32,149 bases of DNA from Parachlorella kessleri (GCA_001598975.1 BBXU01001961.1:1-32149); one strand, 5' to 3'; counted from the stretch's first letter, positions 1 to 9,695 are shown. Program-made: numbers and translations. The notes: a model not told the origin generated them from the sequence alone.

Positions 1-269
1 TAAGAGTTCCACATTGCGTTGCTCACTGTGGGATGGGGCCCCTCGGGGTCCTGGGTTGTTTCTGCCCAGGCCTTGGCGTATATCGACTCCTGGTTCGAGA
101 AGCCTTTCTTGGTGGCAGGGCGCACAGCTTCCTTTAATCCCATTCTCAAGTTTGAGACGGTTTTGAAGTCGCTCTGGTTCACGGATGCAGATGCTGGCGG
201 TGGCACAACTGTGGCAGGCCACCATTTATTATCAAAGGGGTTCTCATATGGGGTGGTTGCGTCCACCAT
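1..269 (-). CDS. N-terminal part of an unrecognised protein, runs off the left edge
   Basis: The frame is open from an ATG at 269 down to base 1 (89 codons) with no stop, so the gene continues outside the window. The frame reaches back only to an in-frame TAA at 302-300, which makes the ATG at 269 a reasonable start, although an AG acceptor at 276-275 or 282-281 could make this an internal exon. The peptide starts MVDATTPYENPFDNKWW, then has a Pro/Ala/Ser stretch, then a charged part containing KKGFSNQESIYAKAW. Its composition is balanced and soluble, unlike the shadow frames around it. There is no signal peptide or membrane segment and I recognise no family. The opposite strand has a 94-codon frame (19-303), judged a shadow because its composition is poorer. 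Moderately sure it is coding; function unknown. Confidence 0.5.
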   Translation of the reverse strand, partial: MVDATTPYENPFDNKWWPATVVPPPASASVNQSDFKTVSNLRMGLKEAVRPATKKGFSNQESIYAKAWAETTQDPEGPHPTVSNAMWNS

Positions 270-571
270 TTCAGCTGAGGCTCGGGCAGCTTCCTTGGCT
301 TAGGGCCGGACGCCTGCCAGAAGTCACAGCAAGAAATACCGTCGGCATAGAAGGCGTAGTCCAATCGGAGGCTCCGAGGCCTGCAGGCAGCCCAACCCAC
401 TGCCTTGAGTCCGTCTCCTGGGCGACCCCGAGGCAAAAGCAACAAACCGGGTGGCAGGGTGGGTGCCGAAAGCACCAGGAGCATTCAATTTGAAGCATCA
501 ACGTGTTGCCAGTTGCACTTAATACCTGCTACTGAGCTATGCCAACTCTTGTGTACAATGCATGGGCACAC
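270..571. other. Short intergenic or intronic stretch
   Basis: I support no gene here. Minus-strand frames are open in places (for example 179-484) but have no recognisable content or matching splice phase. It is either the 3' untranslated part of the membrane-protein gene at 572-968 followed by the 5' flank of the gene at 1-269, or an intron if the strong donor at the 572-576 stop is used. Confidence 0.4.
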
Positions 572-968
572 TTACTTGGCGACGACCGCTTTGGCTCCAA
601 CGCCAGAAGGTGGCTGCTCAGTGAATGAGGGTGGTGGCTTATGAGCCCCACTTGGACGTGCCCTGCACCACTTCAGCAGAGTCCTGTATTCCACGCATAA
701 AAAGGGCACACGCAGCAAGGCCGCTGCAGCCAAGGCCAGGCCAAGGACATGTCAAGGAAGCCGGGAACAGGGAACGATAAACACGCTTGTTGCTTGCGAT
801 ACCCTGTCTCGGACAAGCTTTGGCCCATCCCACAAGTGTGTCATACAAAACCCTACTTGTCAAAAAGGGTGCGCAGGAGCGAGTGCTGAGCCTACCGCAG
901 AGCGCCAAGATGAAGCCTAGAAGGAAGAGCAGGTCCATCGCCGGGTCTCCAATGCGGACGAACGGGTC
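572..968 (-). CDS. C-terminal two exons of an unrecognised membrane protein
   Basis: Two minus-strand exons, 968-896 and 723-572, join in phase across a gtaggc donor and a ggctgcag acceptor. Together they read DPFVRIGDPAMDLLFLLGF, then a hydrophobic run ILALCAALLRVPFLCV, then EYRTLLKWCRARP and a Pro-rich tail ending at TAA (574-572). This predicts one membrane-spanning segment followed by a basic, probably cytosolic, tail of about 40 residues. The 968 end follows a tggtgcag acceptor, so more exons lie upstream; a 19-nt candidate (about 1109-1091) would add EGHPAQ in phase, but the true start was not found. A short protein starting at the internal Met (MDLLF) is an alternative. The stop overlaps a strong donor consensus (AA|GTAAGTG), so the frame might instead continue into another exon. 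No family recognised. Confidence 0.5.
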
Positions 969-2268
969 CTGCACCAGTACAAGACGCACGTAGCCTGTAG
1001 GTCACTGTGGATCTGCATGATGGGGTTGTCTTGAGCGAGACTATAAGCAACGGGCAGTAAGCAGAGCTGTACAGTATCTTGATCACCTGCGCCGGGTGGC
1101 CTTCACTGTCAAGGGAACCGCTGGAGGTACCTCCAGCGCAGAATTATCAAGCACCTACCTCGCACTTGCAATTTGTGTAGTCTACCTGTTGTCTTGGCCG
1201 CTATGAGGCATTGACCGACAGACTAGTACCACGCTGGTACCATTTGGTACCTAATGCCGTGACAAGGCACTGACTGGACGCGCAGATCCTTCATGAACCA
1301 GGCGCTCGGCAGGCTTGCACCAACATGCGGCATGCAGCCTGATGACAGCCTACAGAGCAACATGAAACTTTGTTTCTGGAAGATACCTCCCACGGGTGTA
1401 TGGGTGGCGGCATTCTTCAATACCACTTTCATTGAAGTTTCTTTTCTCTCCGCGCAAGCGCCCTTCTCTATGGAGATGTATTCTGTATACAGGGAGGCAG
1501 GCGGGCAGGCAGGTCCGCGCTGAAAGTGAGATCTAGAGGGCAGAGCTGCAGGCCCCTCATTGCCTGGCAGGGCTGAACTTGGCAACCTTAAAACCTTCGC
1601 ACAGAGAGTACGTAAGCTGCTGGATGACAACGATCTGAGGCTGGGGTGCTTGCACTTGTGCTTGTAAGACAAATGTTCACACTTGCACATCGGCTTTAAA
1701 AAAGCCAACGGCTGACCATAATCACCGCACATGTCCATTGGACGCTAAATGGCCACAGAGGGGCCGCAGAACCATGGTGCTGATATAGATACCCTTGTTA
1801 TAAGCCCAACACCAGGAGGCTCCATCACCACCGCAGCTGCACCCTGCTTGCAAGTACGCGACTCAGATAGACTCTCAACAGTCGTAAGAAGCCTTCATTA
1901 TGAAGAGCAAACTGTGTTCAGTACTGCCCAAGTCAATCACTTCGTCCACCCTAAGCGGGGGGGTCCTGCTTGACTGAACGAGGACCCCTCTCCTACATTG
2001 GCCCGTGAAACTAGAAAACAAAAATTCCACTGGAGCGTGTTTGCTTCCTGGCAGGAAGCAAAGGCTTCTCCAGGTTCGAGCAGAGACCGTCCGCAACAAG
2101 GCAGATTCTCTTCGAGAACCCCGCCTTATGACACATGTGTCCACAGCACTGCTCTCCTAACCAGCACCCCACACCACCAGCTCAGAAGCTGTACTCGCCA
2201 GGCTGTAGTCCACTGAGGGGAGGCCTCCGGGCAGCCTTCAAGGTGAAGCTGGTCACAACCTCCCGACC
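969..2268. other. Unresolved stretch, probably holding upstream exons of the 572-968 gene
   Basis: The upstream exons of the membrane-protein gene should lie here on the minus strand. One candidate start near 1832 reads MEPPGVGLITR before an AG|gtatct donor, but I could not chain it in phase to the last two exons. The longest frame (1738-1223, minus) has no recognisable domain and a cysteine-rich, unconvincing composition, so it is not called as a gene. Confidence 0.3.
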
Positions 2269-2489
2269 TCATCGCAACTGTTGTTGGGCCCCACCACGCT
2301 CAACTCTGGCAAACTGGCTTTGCATCAATCTAACTCTCCCCTGCAAAAGCAGTCGGAGACCTGTGCTGCGAGGTAGAATCGTTACTTCCGCGAGGCGAAG
2401 GCGGGCAGGCATATGCAGCTCCACAAGCCCCCCCAGTCGTCACGGCAACCAGGGTCCCTACAAGCTACACGGTACTTTGTGCCTATAGT

Positions 2490-2961
2490 TTAAACAATCA
2501 CGATGGTACCCGCTCGTACCTCCAAATGCACTGCCTTCATGTTAAGTGTCTGCAGTCGGTCTCTCAACTTCACGAGCTTAGCTGAGGCCTGTAGTAACTC
2601 TGTGTTAGGAAGCAAGCGCCTTGTGCTCTGTAGCTCTGCAGGCAAACAGCAGGGAACCAGCTCTTGCTCAGATGAAATACGAGAGCAGCACATATCCTCC
2701 GGAAATCTGCGACAAAGTAGGGAACCCCGGTTTGGCGTGGCTGGGCCCTTCCTCACCTTGCTGCAACCGTGCAACAGCAGCCAGCAACTGATCCTGCCCT
2801 GCCTTCGTGGCTGCCACTTGAGTCTCGTACTCTTGAATGTGCTTTTCAAGCACCGCAGAAAGGGCTGCAGGCACCCACAAGCTTAGCTCTCCACATTAAG
2901 CAGTGCTGCAGCACCCTGAGGTGACCGCTTTCGGGAGGAGTGATAACCCACCTTCTGCCAT
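2490..2961 (-). CDS. Small coiled-coil protein, possibly SNAPIN/BLOC-1-type
   Basis: Three minus-strand exons join in phase: 2961-2952 (only 10 nt, ATGGCAGAAG before gtgggt), 2864-2757 and 2635-2490. The product is 87 residues, starting MAEALSAVLEKHIQEYETQ and continuing as one long heptad-like helix: a first coiled-coil half to about residue 39, then a second half with LLQASAKLVKLRDRLQTLN. The two-helix layout, the LxKLxxLRxRLxxLN end and the size resemble SNAPIN, a subunit of the BLOC-1 and BORC complexes that act on endolysosomal trafficking; this is inference from pattern, and other small coiled-coil subunits fit too. An alternative 3' end uses a GAG|gtacga donor at 2519 and a tttgcag acceptor to a fourth exon (2340-2269), giving about 101 residues with a basic tail. 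It is divergent from trmA, 215 bp away. Confidence 0.6.
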
Positions 2962-3176
2962 GTACCATCGGGTAGTGATCACACTCGCTACTGCCATCCG
3001 TTTACTCTCATGCACCAAGGCGCAGCCGGGAAGCCCGCAGCACGCTTCTTAAGGCAAAGCTCGGAACGGCGTGCGTACGGTAGACATGCGGCCTCTACAT
3101 ATTAGGATTGCTTGAGAATCATAGCCTTTATAGTCTCAGGGCGCCATTGGTTTTCATGTCATGGCACACCTGCTGC
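2962..3176. promoter_or_regulatory. Shared divergent promoter region
   Basis: About 215 bp separate the start of the coiled-coil gene (minus, 2961) from the earliest well-supported trmA start (plus, 3177), so both promoters and both 5' leaders must lie here or overlap the genes. I see no clear TATA box. The assignment rests on gene geometry only. Confidence 0.4.
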
Positions 3177-3318
3177 ATGCCCGGTAGAGTTGGGTCCTTG
3201 GCGACAGCTTCTCTGTTGAGGGTATCGTTGGTTCCACTGGTGAGCACTTTTCGTGGGCTACGAGGCTTTGTTCACCCAGCACTGCCAGACCGACAATCAC
3301 AAGCACCTATGGCAGCCT

Positions 3319-3349
<31 letters not shown>

Positions 3350-6300
3350 TCTCGCCGCCCTAGAGGAGACAGCAACTACTGCTGCTACCCAGGAGACCAA
3401 CTTCACTCCCGCACTGACAAACATAGAGGAAGACAAGTACGAAGCGCAGCTTCAGGGGAAGGTTGAGCGGATTCGCAGCCTCTTTGCCGAGTTCAACCCA
3501 CCAGAGCTGGAACCCTTCCGCTCCCAGCCCAAGCACTACCGGATGCGGTACGTTTGACCGGCTGCAATCAAGTGCAAGTTGCTTTGTATATCGTGTTGGG
3601 GTTGCGCAAATGAGGTGCACTGTTGACGTGTTTGTTGCAAGTAGCTAGAATGCCAGTGGCTGGGGCAGGCAAGTGCGGTAATGGATTTGCAAGGAACGTA
3701 CCTCTCTGCAGGACCGAGTTCAGGGTCTGGCATGAAAAGAATGACCCCGATGGCCTGTACTATGTCATGTTTGAAAAGGTGAGGTGTCATTGGCTCCGCA
3801 TTGCAGGGACTCCTTGGCCTCGGGGGCTCACGGGTGGCACCCTATTTGGTAGTGGATTCAAACCAGTACCCCAAGCAGTCGCATGGCGGCTATGCAGACA
3901 GGGGGTTACAGTTGGGCCGCCCCAGCCACATTCGGCATCAGTAAAGGGACCGTTCAGCCGCACTGTGTGCAGGGTAAGATTGGTGAGCAGCGGCAAGTGC
4001 GGGTGGACCAGTTCCCAGTTGCCTCGGAGTTAGTCAACCAGCTGATGGAGGTAGTCATGCGGGAAGCTCGGGCCTCTCCCACCCTCAGGACCAAGCTGTT
4101 CCAGGTGTAGCAGCCTATATGTGGGGCAGCTGGGCTACCCAAGGATGCTGTAATGTACACTGTGTACTCGGCGGGTGCGGGCATGTTCTCTCATTTGCAA
4201 TTCGCTTCCGGGTTGTAAGGAGTGCGAGCTGCTCTTAGGCTAAGTTGGTGATGTAGGAAGGGGTTGAAGTATACGATATGGGAGCCTTCAGCGTGCAGGT
4301 CACCTTCCATACCACGCTCAGCGGGGAGGGCATGGTGACGCTGATCTATCACCGCAAGCTGGATGCCAAGTGAGGCGCAGTAGGGGGTGCGGCGTTAGCG
4401 GCCTAATGTGGCCTGATAGGGGGTGTTATGTGCCGCGCCTGCATGAGGTGGCAGGTTGCGGGGGAGCGCTATGAAGGCGGTGGACGCTTTCCAACAAGCG
4501 TCAGCTTGATATCGCTCCTTTTAGTGCTCTCCTGTACTTCATGACGTGTCGGCTTGTAGGTGGCACTTACTGAAATCTGGACCAGGGCTCCATCTACAGC
4601 CACTCTGTCATGACTCAGACGTTCGTATGTACCTGGTACTGCGTGCGTCAGTGGCATCCGGATGGATCCCCTAGCCCACCTTCCGTGTTGTGTCTGGTCC
4701 CCAGGTGGCAAGAGGAGGCTAGGAGGCTGCAAGCGGTGCTTGCGACTGCCCCTGCAGCCGCCGCCGCGCCTCACGTCATTGGCAGGAGCAGGTGCGACAC
4801 CCCCGCGGGCGACAGTGTCCTGGCCAGGGGGCATTGCACACACAGTCAGTGAACATCAACTCGCAAACTTCAGCACATGGCCTGCTGGAGCCGCACTGCT
4901 GACGTGGCTGCTGCCATGTGGCGCCTGCCTGCCAGCAGGGGGCAGAAGGTGGTCCTAGGGAAGGACGAGGTGCAGGAGTGCCTGGAGGTGGATGGCCAGC
5001 AGCTCAAGTACATCCAGGTCAGCTGCTGCGTGCGAGCAAGCGACTAACCAATGAGTGGTTGCTGCATGGACATGGTAAATAGTGTCGTGGAGTTTATGGT
5101 GGAGTTTATGTGGTCAGGGGTGCTTGTGACAGATAGGGTCGCCTCCCGCCAGGGCCACTTGAGGGGCGGGTATGGGACTGTGCTGGGGCATGGCAAGAGT
5201 GGCGAGGTGGTCGGCGAGGGCGTGAGGAACAGCAGCAGGTGGTGGAGAAAGGGACCCTTGCTGCGCTGGGTGGCTGTGATGGGGTTGTCGAGTGGCAGCG
5301 AGTGTGGGCTGCCTCTACGGGGAGGAAGCGTGCTCCCCCTCCCCCCGGTGGCCCCAGTAGCAACCTCTGTCGGGAGTCAACAATGTGCCCCCGACACAGC
5401 ACAACAGGGGTGGCCTCTGTGCCTTGCATATGTGTAGGTGGAGGGGTCATTCAGCCAGCCCAACGCCGGCATCTGCCGCAGCATGCTGTCCTGGGCGCGC
5501 AGCGTCACCGCACCCGCTGCCGATGCCGCAGTCGGTCAAGCGCAGAGCGGCGCGGCGCATGCAGAAGCCAAGGCGCCGGCGCCTCTCAGCGGAGGAGAAG
5601 CCCTAGCAACAGGAGATGGTGAGGCGCCGCTGGAGCCCTCTAGGGTGCCCTCTGTGGCTCCTTCCAGGGACTTGTTGGAGCTGTACTGCGGCAACGGCAA
5701 CTTCACGGCGGCGGTGGCGCACAACTTCCGCCAGGTGCGCCCTTGCTGCTGCCGCTGCTGCGACCGCCGTGGCTGCTATTGGAGAGTATTGTGGTGCGGA
5801 GTCAAGATTGCCTGTGGCTTTTATGGGATGTCCCAAGTGACTGGTGCAATGCTGAGTGCCTTGCAAGCATGCGCCATATGTAGAAGGTGGATGGCTGGCA
5901 TGTTGGGCAGGAGTCTGTGCTGTTTGTGTCACTGGCCCAGGGCCTTAACGCAAGTTTTGGGGATCTGCGTAGATCGTTGCCACCTCAGAAGGACTACTGC
6001 GTCAACTGTGGGAGCGACAGTCCCTGCGCTTGCGGTCCATGTGTTCAATCTTAGTGTCTGTTTCTTGCTGCCCCAGGTGGTCGCGACCGAGGTCAGCAAG
6101 CCCAGCGTGGCGGCAGCCAAGCGCAACTTTGAGCTGAACGGGGTGACCAACGTGTTTGTGGCGCGCATGAGCTCAGAAGACTTCACTGAGGCCTGGAAGG
6201 AGGGGCGCAAGATGACGAGGTGAGGGCTGGGTCAGCGCTTAGTCATGGGACCTTGCCGGGCCGCCATGGGCACTGCCGCTCCCTGTGCTGCTGCTGCGCG

Positions 6301-7531
6301 GTCGCTGGCTGACACCCACATGTTTGCCGCTGGCTGCGGGGGCTGGTACATCTCTGGCAGGCTTTCCCTGCTTCCGGGGACAGCTGCCGCCCCTTGTGCT
6401 GCTGCTGCTGCTCAGTGGCTGACCAACACCATGCTACCTGCTGCAGGCGGCAGGGGCTGGTACCCTTTGGCAGGCCTTCCCTGCTGCCACTGCTTGTACC
6501 CCCTCCCTGTGGTGCCGGTGCTGCTGCACGGTTGCTGAGCGACAGGCTCATGTTTGCTGCAGGCTGCAGGGGCTGGACCTGGCAGGCTGTGACTTCCAGA
6601 CCCTGCTGGTGGACCCCCCCAGGGCGGGCCTTGATGACCAGACCAGGCAGCTGCTGCGGCAGTTCCAGAACGTGGTCTACATCAGCTGCAACCCTGGTGG
6701 GTGATGCTGGATTCTCTGAATCTTAATATATCTCTATCCTCACCTCTTAGGACATCCCAACTAATGCATTCCCTGCAAATCCAAAGGACCCGTGCTGCCG
6801 GTGCATGGTGTCCCACGCGCGCAGGTGTGCGTGTGAACATGGAACCCTCCTTAGGCGGGGTGGGTACTGTCTACAGGAGGCGCCAATGGGTGGGGATACC
6901 GTGGTATCACTGGACTTGCTGCAATGTTGCAAGCTGCATGCTATGCTATGCTCTTGCACTTGGCGCAGCCTTCCAAGCGCCAATGGCTCTCCTGCCTGCA
7001 GACACCCTGCACCGGGACCTGACGGCCGTGAGAGACCTCTTCCAGATCAAGCGCTTTGCCCTGTTTGACCAGTTCCCCTACACGCACCATGTGGAGTGTG
7101 GAGTCTACCTTGAGCGCAAGCCCGGTGTCAGTGGCGCCAGCAATAATAGCATAGCGGCGGCAGCACTGGCAGCACAGGCAGCAGCGCGTGCCAGCGATGC
7201 TGCGGCAGCTGAAGTAATAGTAGGGGCGGTGGAAGGGCAGGTTAGCAGAGGGCTGAAAGATACAGAGCGTGCAGGCCAAGCAGTCAGCGGGCCACCGGCA
7301 GCAACCCTTGTCAAGGGTGGAGGGGCGCAGCCAGCAGCAGCAGCAGGAGGAGGAGGAGGAGAGGGAGCAGCAGCAGCAGGAGGAGGAGGAGGAGGAGAGG
7401 GAGCGACACATACAGGGGAAGCCTCTGCTACTGACGGCACGGCATTAGAAGAAGGTGTTGCCACTGCACCGGCAACAGCAGCTGAGCTGGATGGCGGCAG
7501 AGGGGTGAAGCGGAAGCTTTCAGCTGAGTAG
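3177..7531 (+). CDS. trmA: tRNA (uracil-54-C5)-methyltransferase, bacterial TrmA type
   Basis: Makes 5-methyluridine at position 54 of the tRNA T-loop using S-adenosylmethionine. Ten exons join in phase: 3177-3547, 3712-3778, 3973-4104, 4299-4369, 4705-4791, 4939-5017, 5438-5734, 6077-6219, 6563-6696, 7002-7531 (636 aa). Family landmarks in order: HYRMRTEFRVWH (about 120-132), FPVAS, VTLIYHRKL, VIGRS, SFSQPN (about 273), the SAM loop LYCGNGNFT (about 351-359), DPPRAGLD, the catalytic cysteine in YISCNP (about C458) and FDQFPYTHHVECG with the general-base Glu (about E492). All key residues are present. E. coli TrmA is 366 aa; the extra length is the N terminus, an Ala/Pro-rich insert of about 50 residues in exon 7 and an Ala/Gly-rich tail of about 140. 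The start is uncertain: ATG 3177 gives an Arg/Ser/Leu-rich leader without acidic residues for 37 positions, like an organelle transit peptide; ATG 3309 would remove it (592 aa); 3156 and 3108 are also in frame. Confidence 0.93.
3319..3348 (+). repeat. (CAG)10 microsatellite in trmA exon 1
   Basis: Ten perfect CAG triplets, read in the GCA frame so that they encode a poly-alanine run in the N-terminal leader of the TrmA protein. Likely length-variable between strains. Confidence 0.95.
6271..6600 (+). repeat. Imperfect tandem repeat (about 111-119 bp, three copies) over trmA intron 8 and the exon 9 acceptor
   Basis: Three diverged copies can be aligned by eye. Each has a triplet-rich part with ctgctgctg, then a gctga motif, then a catg (at 6319, 6430 and 6549) and then gcngcngggggctgg or similar. 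The third copy spans the real acceptor (AG at 6561-6562) and the first codons of exon 9. The second copy retains a good acceptor of its own (ctgctgcag, ending about 6446). The middle of the intron is therefore duplicated intron-exon border. Confidence 0.7.
7329..7404 (+). repeat. In-frame tandem duplication coding Ala/Gly runs in the trmA tail
   Basis: Two adjacent copies of a unit of about 36 bp, each a run of gcagcagcag followed by ggaggagg and gaggga, encode two successive AAAAGGGGGEG-like blocks in the C-terminal tail of TrmA. The duplication keeps frame and lies outside the catalytic domain. Confidence 0.8.
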
Positions 7532-7728
7532 GGGTACTCCCGGGGTGCCTAGCTGGTTTGCGGTGCTTCTCCACATCACAGGATTTGCTTCCCATGCTGC
7601 TGCCTTATTTTGGAGGTTGAGCTTTGACAAGTTGTGAACATTCACCGTGGGCAATGGTAGAAGCAGGGGACCCAAAGCCAAGCCAGGCAGGAAAGGGGCT
7701 TCGGTTGAGCAAAAAACCCTAATGTGAC

Positions 7729-7763
7729 CTAGAGATTAATAAGGCAAGCTAGAGATTAATAAG
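7729..7763. repeat. Two direct copies of a 15-bp AT-rich word at 20-bp spacing
   Basis: ctagagattaataag occurs at 7729-7743 and again at 7749-7763, downstream of the trmA stop. It is probably a small local duplication in the 3' region; no function is evident. Confidence 0.85.
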
Positions 7764-8178
7764 ACATGAATGGTTAATCATGCAGCCAATCGACATGCAA
7801 CGGCGCAATGAAAGGCAGATGTAGCTGCAAAATTCTCGCACGAACCCTGGAAGGTCTGGCCTGGTCCAGGGACCACACGCTTGCGTTGTCTGTCCGTAGC
7901 TGGAGTCAAGAAGACAGCCAACAACAGAAGGGAACAGTGACTGCTGCTACGCATGTCACCAAAAAGTGCCGCAGAGCTGGTCAACATGTGGGCAGAGAAG
8001 CCTAGCACTGATAGTCCACAAATACCTACCCTGCTGCCTGCCGCGGTTGATAAAAGCAGAGGAAAGCAGAGAAAATAATTTTCTGGCTGCATACTATAAT
8101 ATGATATGATATGCATCCCGTACTATTAGCCGATGAATAGCTGGCCTACCACCAGCACTACCACGGCCACCAAAAAAT

Positions 8179-8200
8179 CATTATGTACAAGCACATAATG
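8179..8200. other. Perfect 8-bp inverted repeat (hairpin) in the 3' region of the RCC1-like gene
   Basis: cattatgt and acataatg flank a 6-nt loop and can pair perfectly. On the minus strand the hairpin lies roughly 100 nt after the stop codon of the RCC1-like gene, next to a T-rich tract, so it could sit in or just beyond its 3' untranslated region. Confidence 0.6.
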
Positions 8201-8215
8201 GTTCGCCACGGCAAC

Positions 8216-8220
8216 TTACA
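8216..8220 (-). promoter_or_regulatory. TGTAA, candidate chlorophyte polyadenylation signal
   Basis: On the minus strand TGTAA occurs about 83 nt downstream of the RCC1-like stop. TGTAA is the usual polyadenylation signal in green algae such as Chlamydomonas. A 5-nt word can occur by chance, so the call rests on its position. Confidence 0.35.
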
Positions 8221-8302
8221 ACACGACACAAGCTCATCAGACAGCCAACGTATGGGACCACAGCCTAACACCCAAGAGTAGAGAGAGAGCAACCCAGCAC
8301 TA

Positions 8303-9695
8303 TCAGCTAGATGCGGCAGGAGCTTCTAGGAGCAGCCCAACCATAAACGAGCCGCCTCCAGAGAGCGCAGCGCACTTCCTCCCTCCAGCCACGGCCTGGG
8401 GCGCGCCGGTGGACACATCTGTGCTGCCCGACCCCACGGCACCAAAGAAGTTGTTGCCCACGCAGGCCGCGGTGGCGTTGGCAGCCCAGATGGCGCATGT
8501 GTTCTCTAGGCCCACCGAGACAGAGGACACAGGACCGCCCAAAAACGCAGGCGTGGGCTGTGGGTACAGGGCCGAATCATCCGAGCCATCCATGAGGGCG
8601 GAGTTCCCTAGCTGGCCATAGATGTTGCGGCCCCAGCAGTACAGCTGCGCGGTGGCGTTCTGTACCGCGCAGGTGTGGACCTCCCCACTAGAGATCGAGG
8701 AGTAGGCCCTGCCTCCAACCACAGGCGTGGGAGTAGTGGCTGCTGCAGTAGACCCGATGCCCAGCTGCCCATCTTGGTTGCCCACCTCCTGCCCGCCCCA
8801 GCAATACGCGGTCCCATCAGCTGCGGCGATGCCACAGACGTGGTAGATGCCGGCGGAGAGGTGGGCCCATGCGATGCCGCCCGGTACAAGCTGCGGTACG
8901 GCTGCTGTGTCCTGCACCAGGCTCGGCCAGCCCCAGCACCTGTATGGAAGGTCAAGGGAAGCCATGGACAGCTGCGAGTGCGCTGCTGGTGCATGTGGGC
9001 GTGGGAGCAGTTTGTGGTACATGGGAGCAGAGTGTGCAGGATCTGCAGCTTTGCAGCAACCCAGACCCTGCCAAACTAATGCTGGCCGGCATATACACAG
9101 GGCGACAACAACACAAAGCACAAGCCAGTACAGGAGAACACAAGCCGGCAAAGCAAGACTACTGTTGCCAGGCTCCCTCCTGCTGCCTATTACAAGTGAC
9201 CTGACCCCATGGAAGAAGCCACCAAAACCCACCAAGCGCTCCCATCACTCAGCAGGATCCCGCAGGTCTGGGACCCCCGGACCGACAGGGAAGCCCACTG
9301 CTGCCCCCCAGCCACTGGCACCGGCTCATCACTGGAGGTGTAGCCACCCGTCCCCAGCTGGCCATTGTCTGCCGAGCCCCAGCACCACGCGGTGGAGTCT
9401 TCCAGCCTCAGCCCACAGCTGTGGCTATCACCGCCGCCTATGTAGGACCACTTCAGACCGCCGCTGACTAACAGAGGAGTAGAGGAGGTTGCCCTTGTGT
9501 CACCAATGCCCAGCTGGCCGCTGCTGTTGTCACCCCAGCAATAGGCGTCGTTGCTTCCCTGCTCGACCCCGCACGCGTGGTTGGTGCCGGCACTCAGCAC
9601 CGTCCACAGGCGGTTGTCTATGGCCACTGGCGTGCCTGAACCTTTCGCCGCTGCATTCCCCAGTTGTCCCAGGGCGTCGTCACCCCAGGCAAACC
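8303..9695 (-). CDS. RCC1-type seven-repeat beta-propeller protein, 5' exon missing
   Basis: Two minus-strand exons, 9695-9233 and 8939-8303, join in phase across gtgggt and catacag to restore SAWCWGW. The sequence holds about seven RCC1-like repeats, marked by GFAWGDDALGQLG, AYCWGDNSSGQLG, AWCWGSADNGQLG, WCWGW, AYCWGGQ...GQLG, LYCWGRNIYGQLG and CVGNNFFGAVG, each preceded by a strand with the W-S-x-G-x-x-H-x-C-G pattern. Seven repeats fit one complete propeller. The repeated cysteines (YCWG, HxCG) suggest disulfides and an extracytoplasmic location; this is inference, and it is not the classical Ran exchange factor. The open frame reaches 9777 but has no ATG, and an acceptor (ggtgcag, ending 9696) sits before GFAWG, so a first exon, probably with the signal peptide, lies upstream and was not found. 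The C terminus is short (LEAPAASS then stop). Confidence 0.82.

Larger units (their letters stand above)
7532..8302. other. Convergent intergenic region between trmA and the RCC1-like gene
   Basis: Holds the 3' untranslated ends of both genes. AT content rises after about 7710, with a direct repeat (7729-7763), a short ATGAT-rich tract (about 8092-8112) and a hairpin (8179-8200). No coding frame with recognisable content was seen. Confidence 0.6.

Noticed and set aside
19..303. Plus-strand 94-codon frame starting MLTVGWGPSG
   Set aside because: It is opposite the better minus-strand frame 269-1; the antisense reading of that coding sequence explains its openness.
1223..1738. Minus-strand 171-codon frame
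   Set aside because: It has a Cys- and Ser-rich product with no domain, no in-phase link to the neighbouring exons, and repeated out-of-frame splice-like sites inside.
7105..7464. Minus-strand Pro/Ala-rich frame over the trmA tail
   Set aside because: It is a shadow of the in-frame Ala/Gly repeats of trmA exon 10, which is fixed by the conserved catalytic C terminus upstream.
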